Source: Acidimicrobiia bacterium
Lineage (GTDB): Bacteria > Actinomycetota > Acidimicrobiia > IMCC26256 > JAENVU01
Assembly (NCBI GenBank): GCA_025361725.1
Contig: JANYJV010000075.1
Span: forward strand, 1 to 38,428
Direction: 5' to 3'
Length of the DNA stretch: 38,428 nucleotides
The translations under genes and the position numbers were made by a program. Positions 1 to 9,234 of this stretch are shown one piece after another; positions within the stretch are counted from its first letter, which is position 1; each line of letters opens with the position of its first letter. The notes below the pieces were generated by a model that was not told where the DNA came from, ran no database searches, and worked only from the letters and a program-made list of their open reading frames with translations.

Positions 1-63
1 CCCCCCCCCCAATTCCGCCCGCCAAAACGGTGGGGTGGGCTTGTCCCTCCCCCGCAACTGAGT

Positions 64-684
64 TCAGTCGCCGTCGACGGGGGGTCTGGGGGCGGCGAGG
101 AGTTCGGCGATGCGGTCGACGAGGGCGTCGATGTCGGCCGGCGCGTGACCGCCGAGTGACTCGACGCAGATCGTTGCGGCCGTGGCACCGTTCGGGGCGG
201 GATCGAGCCAGGTGAGTAGCGACGTCGCCTGGCCGGGTACCGGAACCACGATCGCCTCGAGCACAAGACTCAGCCGATCGATATAGGAGACCGCGCCGAG
301 GATCGAGAACGCCTCGTGCAATGCGATGAACGCATCCATGGCGGGTGCGTCGAGGAGAACCTCGCGTGCGCCGTCGACCGCGATCGTCGGGTGTCGGAAC
401 GACGCGCCGAGGTAGCTGTCGCCCGTCGCCGCCGTCGGCTCTCGGCGTTGAGAATCCCGCGCCGAACTGGCAACGGACTCCGGTGCCGCGGTCTGAGCCT
501 CGACGATGATCGAGAACGCTTCGGTGATCTGCGCCGTTCGCACCGTGCGCAGGCCCGCGTCGGCGAGGTCGCTCGCAATGTCGGGGTGATGCCGCCGCAT
601 CAGTTGCAGGTATACGGCTCGCACCTCGGGCCACGGCGTGACGGCAGTGACGCCGAGGACAACTCGAGCGGCCGCCAGATCCAT
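64..684 (-). CDS. J-domain (DnaJ-like) protein
   Basis: 206-residue protein whose first 70 residues resemble a J-domain: an amphipathic helix, a basic QLMRRHH segment and the diagnostic HPD tripeptide at residues 33-35. In the family HPD stimulates the Hsp70 ATPase, so a co-chaperone role is inferred. No Gly/Phe region, zinc finger or DnaJ C-terminal substrate domain is visible. The remaining 130 residues are an unrecognised, mostly hydrophobic domain, so this is a type III J-protein at most. The ATG at 684 gives the full J-domain; no strong ribosome site precedes it. It is divergent from the FAD oxidase gene at 790. Family call good, partner unknown. Confidence 0.7.
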   Translation of the reverse strand: MDLAAARVVLGVTAVTPWPEVRAVYLQLMRRHHPDIASDLADAGLRTVRTAQITEAFSIIVEAQTAAPESVASSARDSQRREPTAATGDSYLGASFRHPTIAVDGAREVLLDAPAMDAFIALHEAFSILGAVSYIDRLSLVLEAIVVPVPGQATSLLTWLDPAPNGATAATICVESLGGHAPADIDALVDRIAELLAAPRPPVDGD

Positions 685-789
685 TGGCGAATGCTCGCGC
701 GTGACGCCGTGCGACGTCCGGCCGGGACCGCTTGCTCTCGTCGGCCGAAGCGCCTACAGATGGGAGTCAACCGAGCAGAGGGTGGGTCC

Positions 790-2196
790 ATGGCGGAGCA
801 GCAAGAGGCGTCGGTGCGAGACGCAGTGGTCGGGGCGATCGGGGCGGAACACCTCTCGGTCGGCGACGCGATCAGCGAGGACTACAGCCACGACGAAGCG
901 CTCACCGTCGCTGGGGTCAGGCCCCGCCTGGTGGCCCGTCCGGCGAGCACTGCTGAGGTCGCTGCGCTCGTCGAGATCGCGGAACAGTATCGAGTTCCGA
1001 TCACCGCGCGCGGCAGCGGCACGGGCTTGTCCGGTGCGTGCACTCCGACCGCGGAGTCGCTGGTGATCTCCTTTGAACGGATGAATGCCATCCTCGAGAT
1101 CGATACCGAAAACCACGTTGCCGTAGTGCAACCGGGTGTCACGCTGGCGCAGCTCGACGATGCGCTGGTGCCGCACGGCCTCGCTTATCCCGTCTACCCG
1201 GGCGAGTACAGCGCAAGTCTCGGCGGCAACGTCGCCACGAACGCGGGCGGCATGCGCGCGGTGAAGTACGGCGTGACTCGGAACCAGGTCCTCGGCCTCG
1301 AAACCGTCCTGCCGACGGGCGAGACCATTCGTACCGGCGGCAAGTTCGTGAAAGCCACCGCGGGATACGACCTCACGCAATTGGTCATCGGGTCCGAAGG
1401 CACGCTCGCGCTCGTCACCGAAGCCACGTTGCGCGTCTACCCGCGCACGCCCTTCACTGCGACGGTTCTCGCCCCCTTCCCCAGCCTCGCAGCCGTGACG
1501 CATGCCATTCCGAAGATCGTCGCCAGCGGCATCGGTCCGATGATCCTCGAGTACATCGACATGATCACCTTGGGGGCCATCACCGCGCACGTGGGCCTCG
1601 ACCTCGGCATTCCCTCCGACATTCGCGACACTGCGCCCGCGTACCTCGTGGTGATGATGGAACAACGCACCGATGAGCGCCTCGAGGAGGATGTTGCGCT
1701 CCTGGCCAACCACCTCACTGCGCTCAGTGCCATCGACGTCTACGTCCTCCCCGGCGCGGCGGCGGGTTCGCTGATCGATGCCCGAGAGAAGAGCTTCTGG
1801 GTAGCGAAAGCAAACAACGCCGACGACATCGTCGACATCGTGGTGCCGCGAGCGTCGCTCTCCGAGTTCATGGATCTCGTCGCCACGATCGCCGGTGACT
1901 CCGGATCGTGGATCGCGGGCTGTGGACACGCCGGTGACGGCAACGTCCACCTCTCGGTCTTCCAGTCCGATCCGGCCGTGCGCGAGCGCGTGCTTCACGA
2001 CCTCTTCGCTGCGGGGCTCGGCCTCGGCGGCGCGATCTCAGGAGAGCACGGCATCGGACGGGCGAAGCAGGCGCACTTCCTCGCGCTCGAAGATCCGGTC
2101 AAGCTCGCGCTGATGCATCGCATCAAGGCCGCCTTCGATCCCCATAACATCCTGAATCCCGGAGTCCTGCTCGACGGTGAGGTCGTACCCCGATGA
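790..2196 (+). CDS. FAD-binding 2-hydroxyacid oxidase, GlcD/D-lactate dehydrogenase family
   Basis: 468-residue flavoprotein of the GlcD / D-2-hydroxyacid dehydrogenase family, oxidising an alpha-hydroxyacid to a 2-oxoacid. The PCMH-type FAD domain fills the N-terminal half, with RGSGTGLSG at residues 74-82 and GGNVATNAGGMRAVKYG at 145-161. The C-terminal FAD-oxidase domain carries CGHAGDGNVH and GEHGIGRAK and ends with the usual FDPHNILNPG. The frame stays open far upstream, but the ATG at 790 follows a GAGGGTGG ribosome site and gives the family's usual length; an alternative ATG lies at 760. The stop overlaps the next start by ATGA, so it is probably co-translated with the ThDP enzyme, which could use a 2-oxoacid product. 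Exact substrate (glycolate, lactate or other) cannot be told. Confidence 0.85.
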   Translation: MAEQQEASVRDAVVGAIGAEHLSVGDAISEDYSHDEALTVAGVRPRLVARPASTAEVAALVEIAEQYRVPITARGSGTGLSGACTPTAESLVISFERMNAILEIDTENHVAVVQPGVTLAQLDDALVPHGLAYPVYPGEYSASLGGNVATNAGGMRAVKYGVTRNQVLGLETVLPTGETIRTGGKFVKATAGYDLTQLVIGSEGTLALVTEATLRVYPRTPFTATVLAPFPSLAAVTHAIPKIVASGIGPMILEYIDMITLGAITAHVGLDLGIPSDIRDTAPAYLVVMMEQRTDERLEEDVALLANHLTALSAIDVYVLPGAAAGSLIDAREKSFWVAKANNADDIVDIVVPRASLSEFMDLVATIAGDSGSWIAGCGHAGDGNVHLSVFQSDPAVRERVLHDLFAAGLGLGGAISGEHGIGRAKQAHFLALEDPVKLALMHRIKAAFDPHNILNPGVLLDGEVVPR

Positions 2197-3758
2197 CGAT
2201 GAACGGCGCCCAGTCCTTGCTGCGAACCCTCGTGGACAACGACGTCGACGTGTGCTTCGCGAATCCGGGAACGTCCGAGATGCACTTCGTCGCCGCGCTC
2301 GACGACGAATTGCGCATGCGTGCAGTCCTCGGTCTCTTCGAGGGGGTGGTGACGGGCGCGGCCGACGGCTACGCGCGCATGACCGGGCGGCCGGCGGCGA
2401 CGCTGCTGCACCTGGGGCCCGGGCTCGGCAATGGCATCGCCAATCTCCACAACGCTCGACGCGCGCATGCGCCGATGGTCAACATCGTCGGTGATCACGC
2501 GACCTGCCACCAGCAGTACGATGCCCCGCTCCAGAGCGACATCGAAACACTCGCGTCGAACGTGTCCGGTTGGATTCGACGCTCTTGCGCCACTGCGTCG
2601 CTCGGCGCCGATGCCGCATCTGCAGTGGTCGCGGCGCGCACGCCACCGGGCGAAATCGCCACGCTCATCCTGCCTGCGGACATTTCGTGGTCGGAGGGCG
2701 GGACCGCCGTCGGCAAACAGCCAGTCCCGGGTGCATTGGAACCACAGGCCGAGGCGATCTCGCTCGTAGCGAAGCTCCTGCGGTCCGGTGAACCGACCGC
2801 CTTCCTCGTGGGCAACGACGTCGTAGGAGACGAGGCCGCCCTCGCAACAGTGGACGCCATCGCCGGCGCCCACGCGGCGAAGGTCCTCGCCGAAGTGTTC
2901 CCCGCACGTTTGCGGCGCGGCGCCGGAATCGCGTCGGTCGAACGACTCGGCTACTTGGCCGAGTTCGCAACCGCGCAGCTGCAGGGACTCGCCCACCTTG
3001 TATTGGTCGGAGCGCAGTCGCCAGTGTCGTTCTTCGCGTACCCCGGCCGCGAGAGCGATCTCGTGCCCGATGGCTGCACCGTCCACGTGTTGAGCGAGGT
3101 CGAGGAGAGCGGGCCAAAGGCTCTCACCGCGCTCGCCGACGCGTTGGGAGTTGCGTCATCGGCCGCTCGATTGGCCGAGCGCGCAGTCTCCGACCGGCCG
3201 ACGGGACCGTTGACCGGTGGCTCCTTGGCTGCCGCGGTCGCGGCCACACTGCCGGACCACGCGATCGTCGTCGACGAAGCTCAGACCGGCGGCATCTGGG
3301 CGTCACCGGCCACCGCGGCGTGCGCGCCGCACGATTGGCTGACCCTCACCGGTGGCTCGATCGGATTCGGTATGCCGGTGGCGACCGGCGCCGCCGTTGC
3401 GTGCCCGGACCGCCCGGTGTTGAACCTCCAAGCCGATGGCAGCGCGATGTACACCCTGCAGTCGCTCTGGACCCAAGCTCGCGAAGGGCTTGACGTCACC
3501 ACCGTCATCTTCGCCAACCGTTCGTACGCGATCCTAAACATGGAGCTGTCTCGCGTCGGCGCCGAGGCACCGGGACCCGTGGCCCAATCGATGCTCGATC
3601 TCACGGGTCCCGAGCTGGATTTCGTCGCGCTCGCGCGCGGCATGGGCGTTCCAGCGGTTCGGCCCGACGACGCCGAAGGCCTGACCGCGGCCCTCGAACG
3701 CGCGCAGTCCGAGCCGGGCCCGCATCTCATCGAGGCCGTCATCCCCTCCGGCTTTTGA
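2193..3758 (+). CDS. Thiamine diphosphate-dependent enzyme, acetolactate synthase / benzoylformate decarboxylase-like
   Basis: 521-residue protein with the three-domain order of the ThDP decarboxylase/carboligase superfamily. The N-terminal PYR domain has the catalytic Glu at residue 50 (LFEGVVTGAADGYARMTG). The C-terminal PP domain has the cofactor motif near 411-440, but with ADG in place of GDG and FANRSY in place of the usual NN, so metal/ThDP binding may differ from the norm. Such proteins are commonly labelled acetolactate synthase large subunit; the overall look is closer to MdlC-like decarboxylases. No regulatory ilvN subunit lies nearby, which argues against a biosynthetic role. It overlaps the FAD oxidase by ATGA, suggesting a two-step hydroxyacid to oxoacid to aldehyde or ligation route (inference). 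Confidence 0.8.
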   Translation: MTMNGAQSLLRTLVDNDVDVCFANPGTSEMHFVAALDDELRMRAVLGLFEGVVTGAADGYARMTGRPAATLLHLGPGLGNGIANLHNARRAHAPMVNIVGDHATCHQQYDAPLQSDIETLASNVSGWIRRSCATASLGADAASAVVAARTPPGEIATLILPADISWSEGGTAVGKQPVPGALEPQAEAISLVAKLLRSGEPTAFLVGNDVVGDEAALATVDAIAGAHAAKVLAEVFPARLRRGAGIASVERLGYLAEFATAQLQGLAHLVLVGAQSPVSFFAYPGRESDLVPDGCTVHVLSEVEESGPKALTALADALGVASSAARLAERAVSDRPTGPLTGGSLAAAVAATLPDHAIVVDEAQTGGIWASPATAACAPHDWLTLTGGSIGFGMPVATGAAVACPDRPVLNLQADGSAMYTLQSLWTQAREGLDVTTVIFANRSYAILNMELSRVGAEAPGPVAQSMLDLTGPELDFVALARGMGVPAVRPDDAEGLTAALERAQSEPGPHLIEAVIPSGF

Positions 3759-3809
3759 CTGATCTTCGGCTCGTCCGCTCGCACTCCGTCGGTGCCGGTT
3801 CGTGAGGCT

Positions 3810-3846
3810 CGCTCCCGAGCTGTTCGCCTCCGCTGCGCTGCGGCTC
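3810..3846 (-). repeat. Dispersed repeat family 2, copy 1
   Basis: A 37-base GC-rich stretch in the gap between the convergent ThDP enzyme and Rieske genes. Read on the minus strand it begins GAGCCGCAGCGCAGCGGAGG and aligns with 26340-26378 at about 32 positions with only two small gaps. It lies just downstream of the Rieske stop. No reading frame of note uses it here. Function unknown; probably a short interspersed element. Confidence 0.45.
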
Positions 3847-3861
3847 AGGAGTGGACCGGTC

Positions 3862-5181
3862 TCAGCCCCCCGAGATGTCGGACGGGGAGATGCCGAGGAA
3901 GTGTTCGAGGTTGCGGTGCAGGTTGACGATGCGGCACTCCTCGCCCGAGAGCACCAGCTCCGTGAACCCGGGCTGGTGGAGTCCCCGCTGCACCCGACCG
4001 AGGGCCTCCACGTCCTGGTTGACCACCAAGCCGAAATCCACATCGCCGGGTTGGACCGTCGCTCGCACCGGAGGTGTTCGCGGAGCCGCGGCAGCGCGTC
4101 GCTCGAAGACGAAGATGTCCATGAAGCATTCGTCGGGCGTCGGGCCCGGTCGGGACTTGACCACCTGCATGAGATCGGGGAACGCGATGATCGTCATGTT
4201 CGGGAAGAGGTTGTACTGCTGCATGTTGAGCACTTGATCCGTCGACAACGCGGAGAGATCCGCGCCCAGTCCCGCCGCCGTCGCACGAACCTCGTCGGCC
4301 AACACGTCGCGCAGTGGTACGCCGTCGACGGTCGGGACCGGGCCCGCCGGTTCGGTGGTGGATTGACCGATACGCGTGCCCATCACTTCCACGAACGCGT
4401 CGAAGATCTCCTGGTCGGTTGCACCACCGCGCAACCGAGGACTGGCGACGCCGTAGGGCTGCACCAACTTGGCGTGACGACCGAAGAGCCGTTGCGGCGA
4501 GTTCACGTCGTCCGTCATCGGGAGCATCTCGCGGTGCAATCCCTGCACGTGATACGTCTCGCTGAACCCGTCGATCAACGTCTTCCAGTTGCACGGCATC
4601 GGAACGACGAGGTCGTACGTGCAGTGGAAGTCCTCGAGGCCGAGCCAGAGCGCGTCGTCCGGCACTCCCTCCAGGAACGTCTCGAGCGGTTCGGCAGCGA
4701 GATCGAGGTTGACAAACACGAACGCAGCCCACGTGTCCACTTGAACTTCGATCAGCGGGAACTCGTCGTTGCGGAACGCACCAAACCCCTTGCGTGACGG
4801 CACCTCCTTGAGCGTCCCGGCGAGATTCCAGCACCAGCGGTGATAGCCACACCGCAGCTCGGAGAGTTCTCGCCCTTCTCCGCAGACGAGAGCATTCCCC
4901 CGGTGTCGGCACACGTTCTGGAATGCCCGCAACGTCCCGTCGTCGGCGCGGACGACCACGACCGAGATCCACCCGACCTGATATTCGAACCAATCTCCTG
5001 GTTTGGTCACATGGTCGAGGGTCCCGGCCAACTGCCACACGTGGGGCCACAAGCGCTCGTGTTCCAGGTCCGCCCACACCGGTGACACGTACCGGGACGA
5101 CGGGACTCGGAACGGCTCGGTGACCCTGGTGACGCTCGCGATCGTGGACCCGACCGGCGCTTGCTCAACAACGTCGCTCAT
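3862..5181 (-). CDS. Rieske non-heme iron oxygenase, large (alpha) subunit
   Basis: 439-residue aromatic ring-hydroxylating oxygenase alpha-subunit-like protein. The Rieske [2Fe-2S] ligands are C91, H93, C111 and H114 (CRH, then CGYH). The catalytic domain shows the mononuclear iron site at H211 and H216 within NWKTLIDGFSETYHVQGLH. The family uses reductase-delivered electrons and O2 to hydroxylate or demethylate organic substrates. The open frame extends to 5262, but ATG 5181 is preceded by a strong GAAGGGGGAA ribosome site, so that start is chosen. No beta subunit, ferredoxin or reductase gene is adjacent, so partners must be encoded elsewhere. Convergent with the ThDP gene and divergent from the carbonic anhydrase-like gene. 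Substrate unknown. Confidence 0.88.
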   Translation of the reverse strand: MSDVVEQAPVGSTIASVTRVTEPFRVPSSRYVSPVWADLEHERLWPHVWQLAGTLDHVTKPGDWFEYQVGWISVVVVRADDGTLRAFQNVCRHRGNALVCGEGRELSELRCGYHRWCWNLAGTLKEVPSRKGFGAFRNDEFPLIEVQVDTWAAFVFVNLDLAAEPLETFLEGVPDDALWLGLEDFHCTYDLVVPMPCNWKTLIDGFSETYHVQGLHREMLPMTDDVNSPQRLFGRHAKLVQPYGVASPRLRGGATDQEIFDAFVEVMGTRIGQSTTEPAGPVPTVDGVPLRDVLADEVRATAAGLGADLSALSTDQVLNMQQYNLFPNMTIIAFPDLMQVVKSRPGPTPDECFMDIFVFERRAAAAPRTPPVRATVQPGDVDFGLVVNQDVEALGRVQRGLHQPGFTELVLSGEECRIVNLHRNLEHFLGISPSDISGG

Positions 5182-5278
5182 CGTTCCCCCTTCAAACGCG
5201 GCAGCGTAGGACGGTTGCCCCGTCGACGGCTGCGCCCGGTTCCGAGAGGCGAGGTGTCCCATCCGACAGAATCACCGG

Positions 5279-5785
5279 ATGAACGACGCCGGCTTCGACG
5301 ACATCCTCGCTGCGAACTCCGAATACGCCGAGACGTTCCGGCTCTCCGGCCTCTCACCGCAGGCCGCACGCGGGCTCGGTGTCGTCACGTGCATCGACTC
5401 CCGGATCGAACCGCTCGCCATGCTCGGACTCGCGCCGGGCGACGCCAAGATCATCCGGAACGCCGGCGCCCGAGTGACCGACGACGCGCTCCGCTCCCTC
5501 GTGCTCGCGGTGCATCTCCTCGGCGTCTCCCGTATCGCCGTCATTCAGCACACTCGGTGTCGGATGACCGGAGCGACCAACGCCGAGATCAGCGACGAGA
5601 TCGGTCGCCGCTCGGGTTCGTCCGCCGACGGCTGGAACTTTCGCCCGATTGCGAACCAGCACGACACGCTCATCGAAGACCTTGCGGTGATCCGGGCGTG
5701 TTCGCTCATGCCGGAGACGGTGGCGTTGGCGGGAATGATCTACGACGTCGATACCGGGTTGTTGCACATCGAGACCAACGCGTGA
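5279..5785 (+). CDS. Beta-class carbonic anhydrase (short form)
   Basis: 168-residue protein with all visible hallmarks of beta-carbonic anhydrases: zinc ligands C38 (TCIDSR), H91 and C94 (HTRC) and the Asp40-Arg42 dyad. The family interconverts CO2 and bicarbonate. The length matches the compact actinobacterial type (compare mycobacterial Rv1284). It starts the operon with ssuD: its TGA overlaps the ssuD GTG (GTGA at 5782-5785). The pairing with a sulfonate monooxygenase is unusual; CO2/bicarbonate or perhaps a CS2-like substrate could be relevant, as some beta-CA-fold enzymes are CS2 or COS hydrolases. That alternative is inference only. Confidence 0.85.
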   Translation: MNDAGFDDILAANSEYAETFRLSGLSPQAARGLGVVTCIDSRIEPLAMLGLAPGDAKIIRNAGARVTDDALRSLVLAVHLLGVSRIAVIQHTRCRMTGATNAEISDEIGRRSGSSADGWNFRPIANQHDTLIEDLAVIRACSLMPETVALAGMIYDVDTGLLHIETNA

Positions 5786-6888
5786 AGGTCCATTGGTTCC
5801 TGCCCACCGGTGGCGATTCCCGCGAGGTGCTGCCGACCCAACCCGATTCGCATCGCCGTGGTCCCGATCACTCGTACTTGGCCCAGCTCGCGCAGGCCTG
5901 CGATCAGCTCGGATACGACGCCATGCTCACGCCGTGCGGCACGGGCTGTGAGGACGCGTGGATCAGCACTGCGTCGCTCGTGCCACTCACGCGGCGCATC
6001 AAGTTCCTGGTGGCGTTTCGCCCCGCGCTCCTCACGCCCACGCTTGCCGCGCAGATGGCCTCGACGTATCAGCGCATGGCCCACGGACGGCTCCTGGTCA
6101 ACATCGTGACCGGCGCCGAAGATGCCGAGTTGGCGCGCTTCGGCGTGCACGATCCGAAGGCAACTCGATACGCGCAGACGGCTGAGTTCATCCAGGTGAT
6201 GCGGGGCGCGTGGAGTGGAGAACCCTTCGACTTCGATGGGGAGTTCTTCCACGTCAACGGAGCGACCACCCGGGAGGTGCCGGACCCCGTACCCAAGATC
6301 TACTTCGGCGGCGCCTCGGACGCGGCTGAGACGGTCGCGGCCGAGCACGTCGACGTGTACCTCGCCTGGGGTGAACCACCCGCGATGGTCGCCGAGCGCG
6401 TCGATCGGATGCGGAGGCTTGCGGCCGCGGCAGGTCGCACGCTCGAGTTCGGGATCCGTTTCCACGTCATCGCCCGCCCGACTGCGGCCGAGGCCTGGTC
6501 CGCGGCCGACGCGCTGGTGGCGGCTATGCACCCCGATGACATCGCGGCCGCGCAGACCGACTTTGCGAACACCAAGTCCGTCGGGCAGAAGCGCATGGCT
6601 GAACTGCACCGGGGCGACCGTGACCAGCTGCTCCTTCACCCGAACGTGTGGGCCGGCGTCGGACTCGTGCGGGGCGGCGTGGGGACCGCGCTGGTCGGGA
6701 GCTACGCCGAGGTAGCGGAACGGATGCTGGAATACCAGGCGCTCGGCTTCGACGAGTTCATCCTCTCCGGCTATCCGCACCTTGAAGAGGCCTACTGGTT
6801 CGGCGAAGGAGTGATGCCGATTCTGCGTGAGGCCGGTCATCTTCCACCGCTCGACGGTCCGAGCGCGTCCGTCTTCTCTTTCCGTTGA
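5782..6888 (+). CDS. ssuD: FMNH2-dependent alkanesulfonate monooxygenase
   Basis: 368-residue luciferase-like enzyme that closely follows SsuD along its whole length: N-terminal HWFLPTGGDSRE, then CEDAWISTASLVPLTRRIKF, NIVTGAEDAELARFGV, YLAWGEPPAMVAERV, WAGVGLVRGGVGTALVG and C-terminal LSGYPHLEEAYWFGE. SsuD releases sulfite from C1-C10 alkanesulfonates using reduced FMN supplied by an SsuE-type reductase. The GTG at 5782 overlaps the carbonic anhydrase stop (GTGA) and yields the standard N-terminus; the longer open frame upstream is not coding. No SsuE reductase or SsuABC transporter is adjacent. It may feed sulfite to sulfur assimilation, whose sulfate-activation genes lie at 33-37 kb. Confidence 0.88.
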   Translation: MKVHWFLPTGGDSREVLPTQPDSHRRGPDHSYLAQLAQACDQLGYDAMLTPCGTGCEDAWISTASLVPLTRRIKFLVAFRPALLTPTLAAQMASTYQRMAHGRLLVNIVTGAEDAELARFGVHDPKATRYAQTAEFIQVMRGAWSGEPFDFDGEFFHVNGATTREVPDPVPKIYFGGASDAAETVAAEHVDVYLAWGEPPAMVAERVDRMRRLAAAAGRTLEFGIRFHVIARPTAAEAWSAADALVAAMHPDDIAAAQTDFANTKSVGQKRMAELHRGDRDQLLLHPNVWAGVGLVRGGVGTALVGSYAEVAERMLEYQALGFDEFILSGYPHLEEAYWFGEGVMPILREAGHLPPLDGPSASVFSFR

Positions 6889-6895
6889 GCCCGCG

Positions 6896-7597
6896 ATGCG
6901 CGTAGGACTGCTGATGGCCGGACACGTCGCGCCTGCGAGCATCCAGATCGCCGGCGACTATCCGGAACTCATCACGTCGCTCCTGGCGCGCGCCGACATC
7001 GAACTCGCTCGCTATGACATCGATCACGATCGGTTCCCGACCTCGATCACCGAATGCGACGGATGGTTGTTGTCGCCGAGCCGGTGCTCGGCCTACGACG
7101 ATCACGGGTGGATCTCCGATACCGAAGATCTGCTGCGCGAGTTGATCGCCCGGGAGCATCCCTACGTCGGGATTTGCTTCGGTCACCAACTCGCCGCGCA
7201 GGCGCTCGGCGGGCGGGTCGAGCGCGCCGCCGACGGCTGGCGAGTGGGCGTGCAGGACTACGAAATCGTCGTGACGAAACCGTGGATGGTCCCGATGCAT
7301 TCGACGGTCTCGCTCATTGCCAGCCACGAAGATCAAGTCGTTGCGGTGCCCGACGGTGCCGCGCTGATGGCGCGCGGTCCCGGGTGTCCGGTGGCGGGGA
7401 TGGTGATCGGCGAACGCGCTTGGACACTGCAGCCCCATCCGGAGTTCGTGCCGGAGCTGGCGGACGACTTGTTGGCCCAACGCGTCGACCTCATCGGTCC
7501 GGAGAAGGTCGCGTTGGCGCGAGCGACGCTCGGACGCCCGCTCAACCGCCTCGACGTCGGTCGGTGGATCGTGAAGTTCTTCACCGAAACTGCGTGA
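6896..7597 (+). CDS. Class I glutamine amidotransferase-like protein
   Basis: 233-residue stand-alone GATase1 domain. The nucleophile elbow GICFGHQLAAQALGG places the catalytic Cys at 94, and LQPHPEF supplies H181 and E183, so the triad is complete. Such proteins hydrolyse glutamine to deliver ammonia, or act as gamma-glutamyl peptidases or hydrolases. There is no fused synthetase domain. It begins 7 bases after the ssuD stop, so it is the third gene of that operon. The ATG at 6896 starts a typical MRVGLLMAGH strand. Acceptor unknown. Confidence 0.82.
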   Translation: MRVGLLMAGHVAPASIQIAGDYPELITSLLARADIELARYDIDHDRFPTSITECDGWLLSPSRCSAYDDHGWISDTEDLLRELIAREHPYVGICFGHQLAAQALGGRVERAADGWRVGVQDYEIVVTKPWMVPMHSTVSLIASHEDQVVAVPDGAALMARGPGCPVAGMVIGERAWTLQPHPEFVPELADDLLAQRVDLIGPEKVALARATLGRPLNRLDVGRWIVKFFTETA

Positions 7598-7630
7598 CGG
7601 ATCCGCTTCCGTTCGGCGCGTGCCGTTGCG

Positions 7631-9234
7631 CTACTTCTTCAACATGTCGAACACGCCACGGACCACTCGGTTCATCATCGTGCGACCTTCGCGACTCTTG
7701 AGGTAGCCGGAGATCGCACCGTCTTCCTCGTGCTTCGGCGCCTGGGACTGAGGCTGCGCTTCCTGCTTCGGCGTGGCCGGTTGCTGTCTCGGCGCACCGG
7801 GTCGTGGTGGCATGTCGGAACTTCCACCGGTCGGTTCGGACGGCATCGGAAGTGGTGCGGCGGGGGCGGCCTCGGCCGGTGCGCTCGCTTGCGCGACCCG
7901 CGCGTCCAACAGTTCACGCGCAGACTGGCGGTCGATCTCGACCGCGTACTTGGCCCAGATCGGCAATGCCTGGGCGCTCGCAGTGATCGCGGTTACATCT
8001 AACGCAGCCATCTTCGACGTGGGAGGACGTAACTTCGTCCAGACGACCGGGGTGGGTGCACCGTTCTCACTGAGGGTCGTCACCATCGCCTCGCCGGTGC
8101 CGAGCTTGGTGAGATCCTCTTCGAGGTCGTAGTCACTCGTCTTGGGGTAGGTGGTGACTGCGGCTTTGAGTGCCTTCGCGTCACGCGGGGTGACGCGCGC
8201 AACGCATGCTGAATCCGGTTTCCGAGCTGAGCGAGGATCTCGTCGGGCACGTCGTCCGGCAACTGAGTGATGAAGAACACCCCGACGCCCTTGGAGCGGA
8301 TCAGACGGACCGTCTGCGCAATCTGCTCCCGGAACGGCTTGCTCGCACCCTCGAACAGCAGGTGGGCTTCGTCGAAGAAGAACACCAGCTTCGGCTGATC
8401 GAGGTCGCCCACCTCGGGCAACGTCTCGAACAGCTCGGCCAAGAGCCACAGCAAGAACGTCGAGAAGAGCCGTGGACGGTCTTGCACCGATGGCAACTCA
8501 AGGCAACTCACGAGACCTGCGCCATCGGGGTGTACCCCGATGAGGGCCGCAACCTCGAGTTGCGGCTCACCGAAGAACGGCTCCGCTCCGAGTTCCTCCA
8601 GCTCGACGATCTTGCGTAACAAGACCCCCGCCGTCGCGCTCGACAGACCGCCGAGACCTTTGAGGTCAGCCCTGCCGTCGTCTGAGAGGAGGAACTGCAA
8701 AACCGCGCGCAGATCGGCGAGATCGAGGAGGCCGAGTTGATGGTCGTCCGCGTACCGGAACACCAACGACAGCGACGACGACTGCGTCTCGTTCGCGTCC
8801 ATGACCTTCGCGAGCAGGGTCGGACCGAACGACGAGATCGTGGCGCGAACCGGTATCCCGGCCCCTTGACCGCCGAGCGCAAGGAATTGCACCGCACGGC
8901 CGGCCGGTTCCCACGTCATGCCGAGCTCGCCGACCCGACCGTCGACGCGTTCGCTGTGCTCCCCCGGTTCGGCGATCCCCGGGAGATCGCCTTTCATATC
9001 TGCGGCAAAGACCGACACGTCCATGGCCGAGAGTTGTTCGGCCATCAGTTGCAAAGTCTTGGTCTTGCCGGTGCCAGTACCGCCGGCGATCAGGCCGTGT
9101 CGGTTGCACATGGCCGCCGAAGGTTGCACGGCTGCGCTCGGATCCGTCGCCCCGGCCACGACCCCACGGCCCAGGTCAAGCGCCTTGCCCTTGGCGGCGT
9201 ACGCCGCGCTGATCCGATCTGCGAACTCCGTCAT
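7631..9234 (-). pseudogene. HerA-like helicase/ATPase, DUF853 (YjgR) family, split by a -1 frameshift
   Basis: P-loop ATPase of the DUF853/YjgR group related to HerA and FtsK helicases. Walker A GGTGTGKT is at residues 51-58 and Walker B VFFFDEA at 284-290. The frame is intact from ATG 9234 through NRIQHALRA (residue 347). There a single base is missing near 8193 (TTC read as TC); restoring it gives FTPRDAKALKAAVTTYPKT and an open frame to the stop at 7631, about 534 residues in all. The tail is Pro/Gln-rich and ends with a basic MLKK helix. The break follows a two-T run, so an assembly error is as likely as true inactivation. Start supported by AGAGGA at good spacing, and overlapped by the microORF at 9231-9326. 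Function in the family is poorly known. Confidence 0.8.

Noticed and set aside
1-40. Poly-C run and GCCAAAACGG at the window edge as a terminator
   Set aside because: Only one possible arm is present, so a hairpin cannot be shown.
754-1998. Long minus-strand open frame (414 codons) opposite the FAD oxidase gene
   Set aside because: His/Arg/Val-rich shadow with no domain; the plus strand has full flavoprotein motifs throughout.
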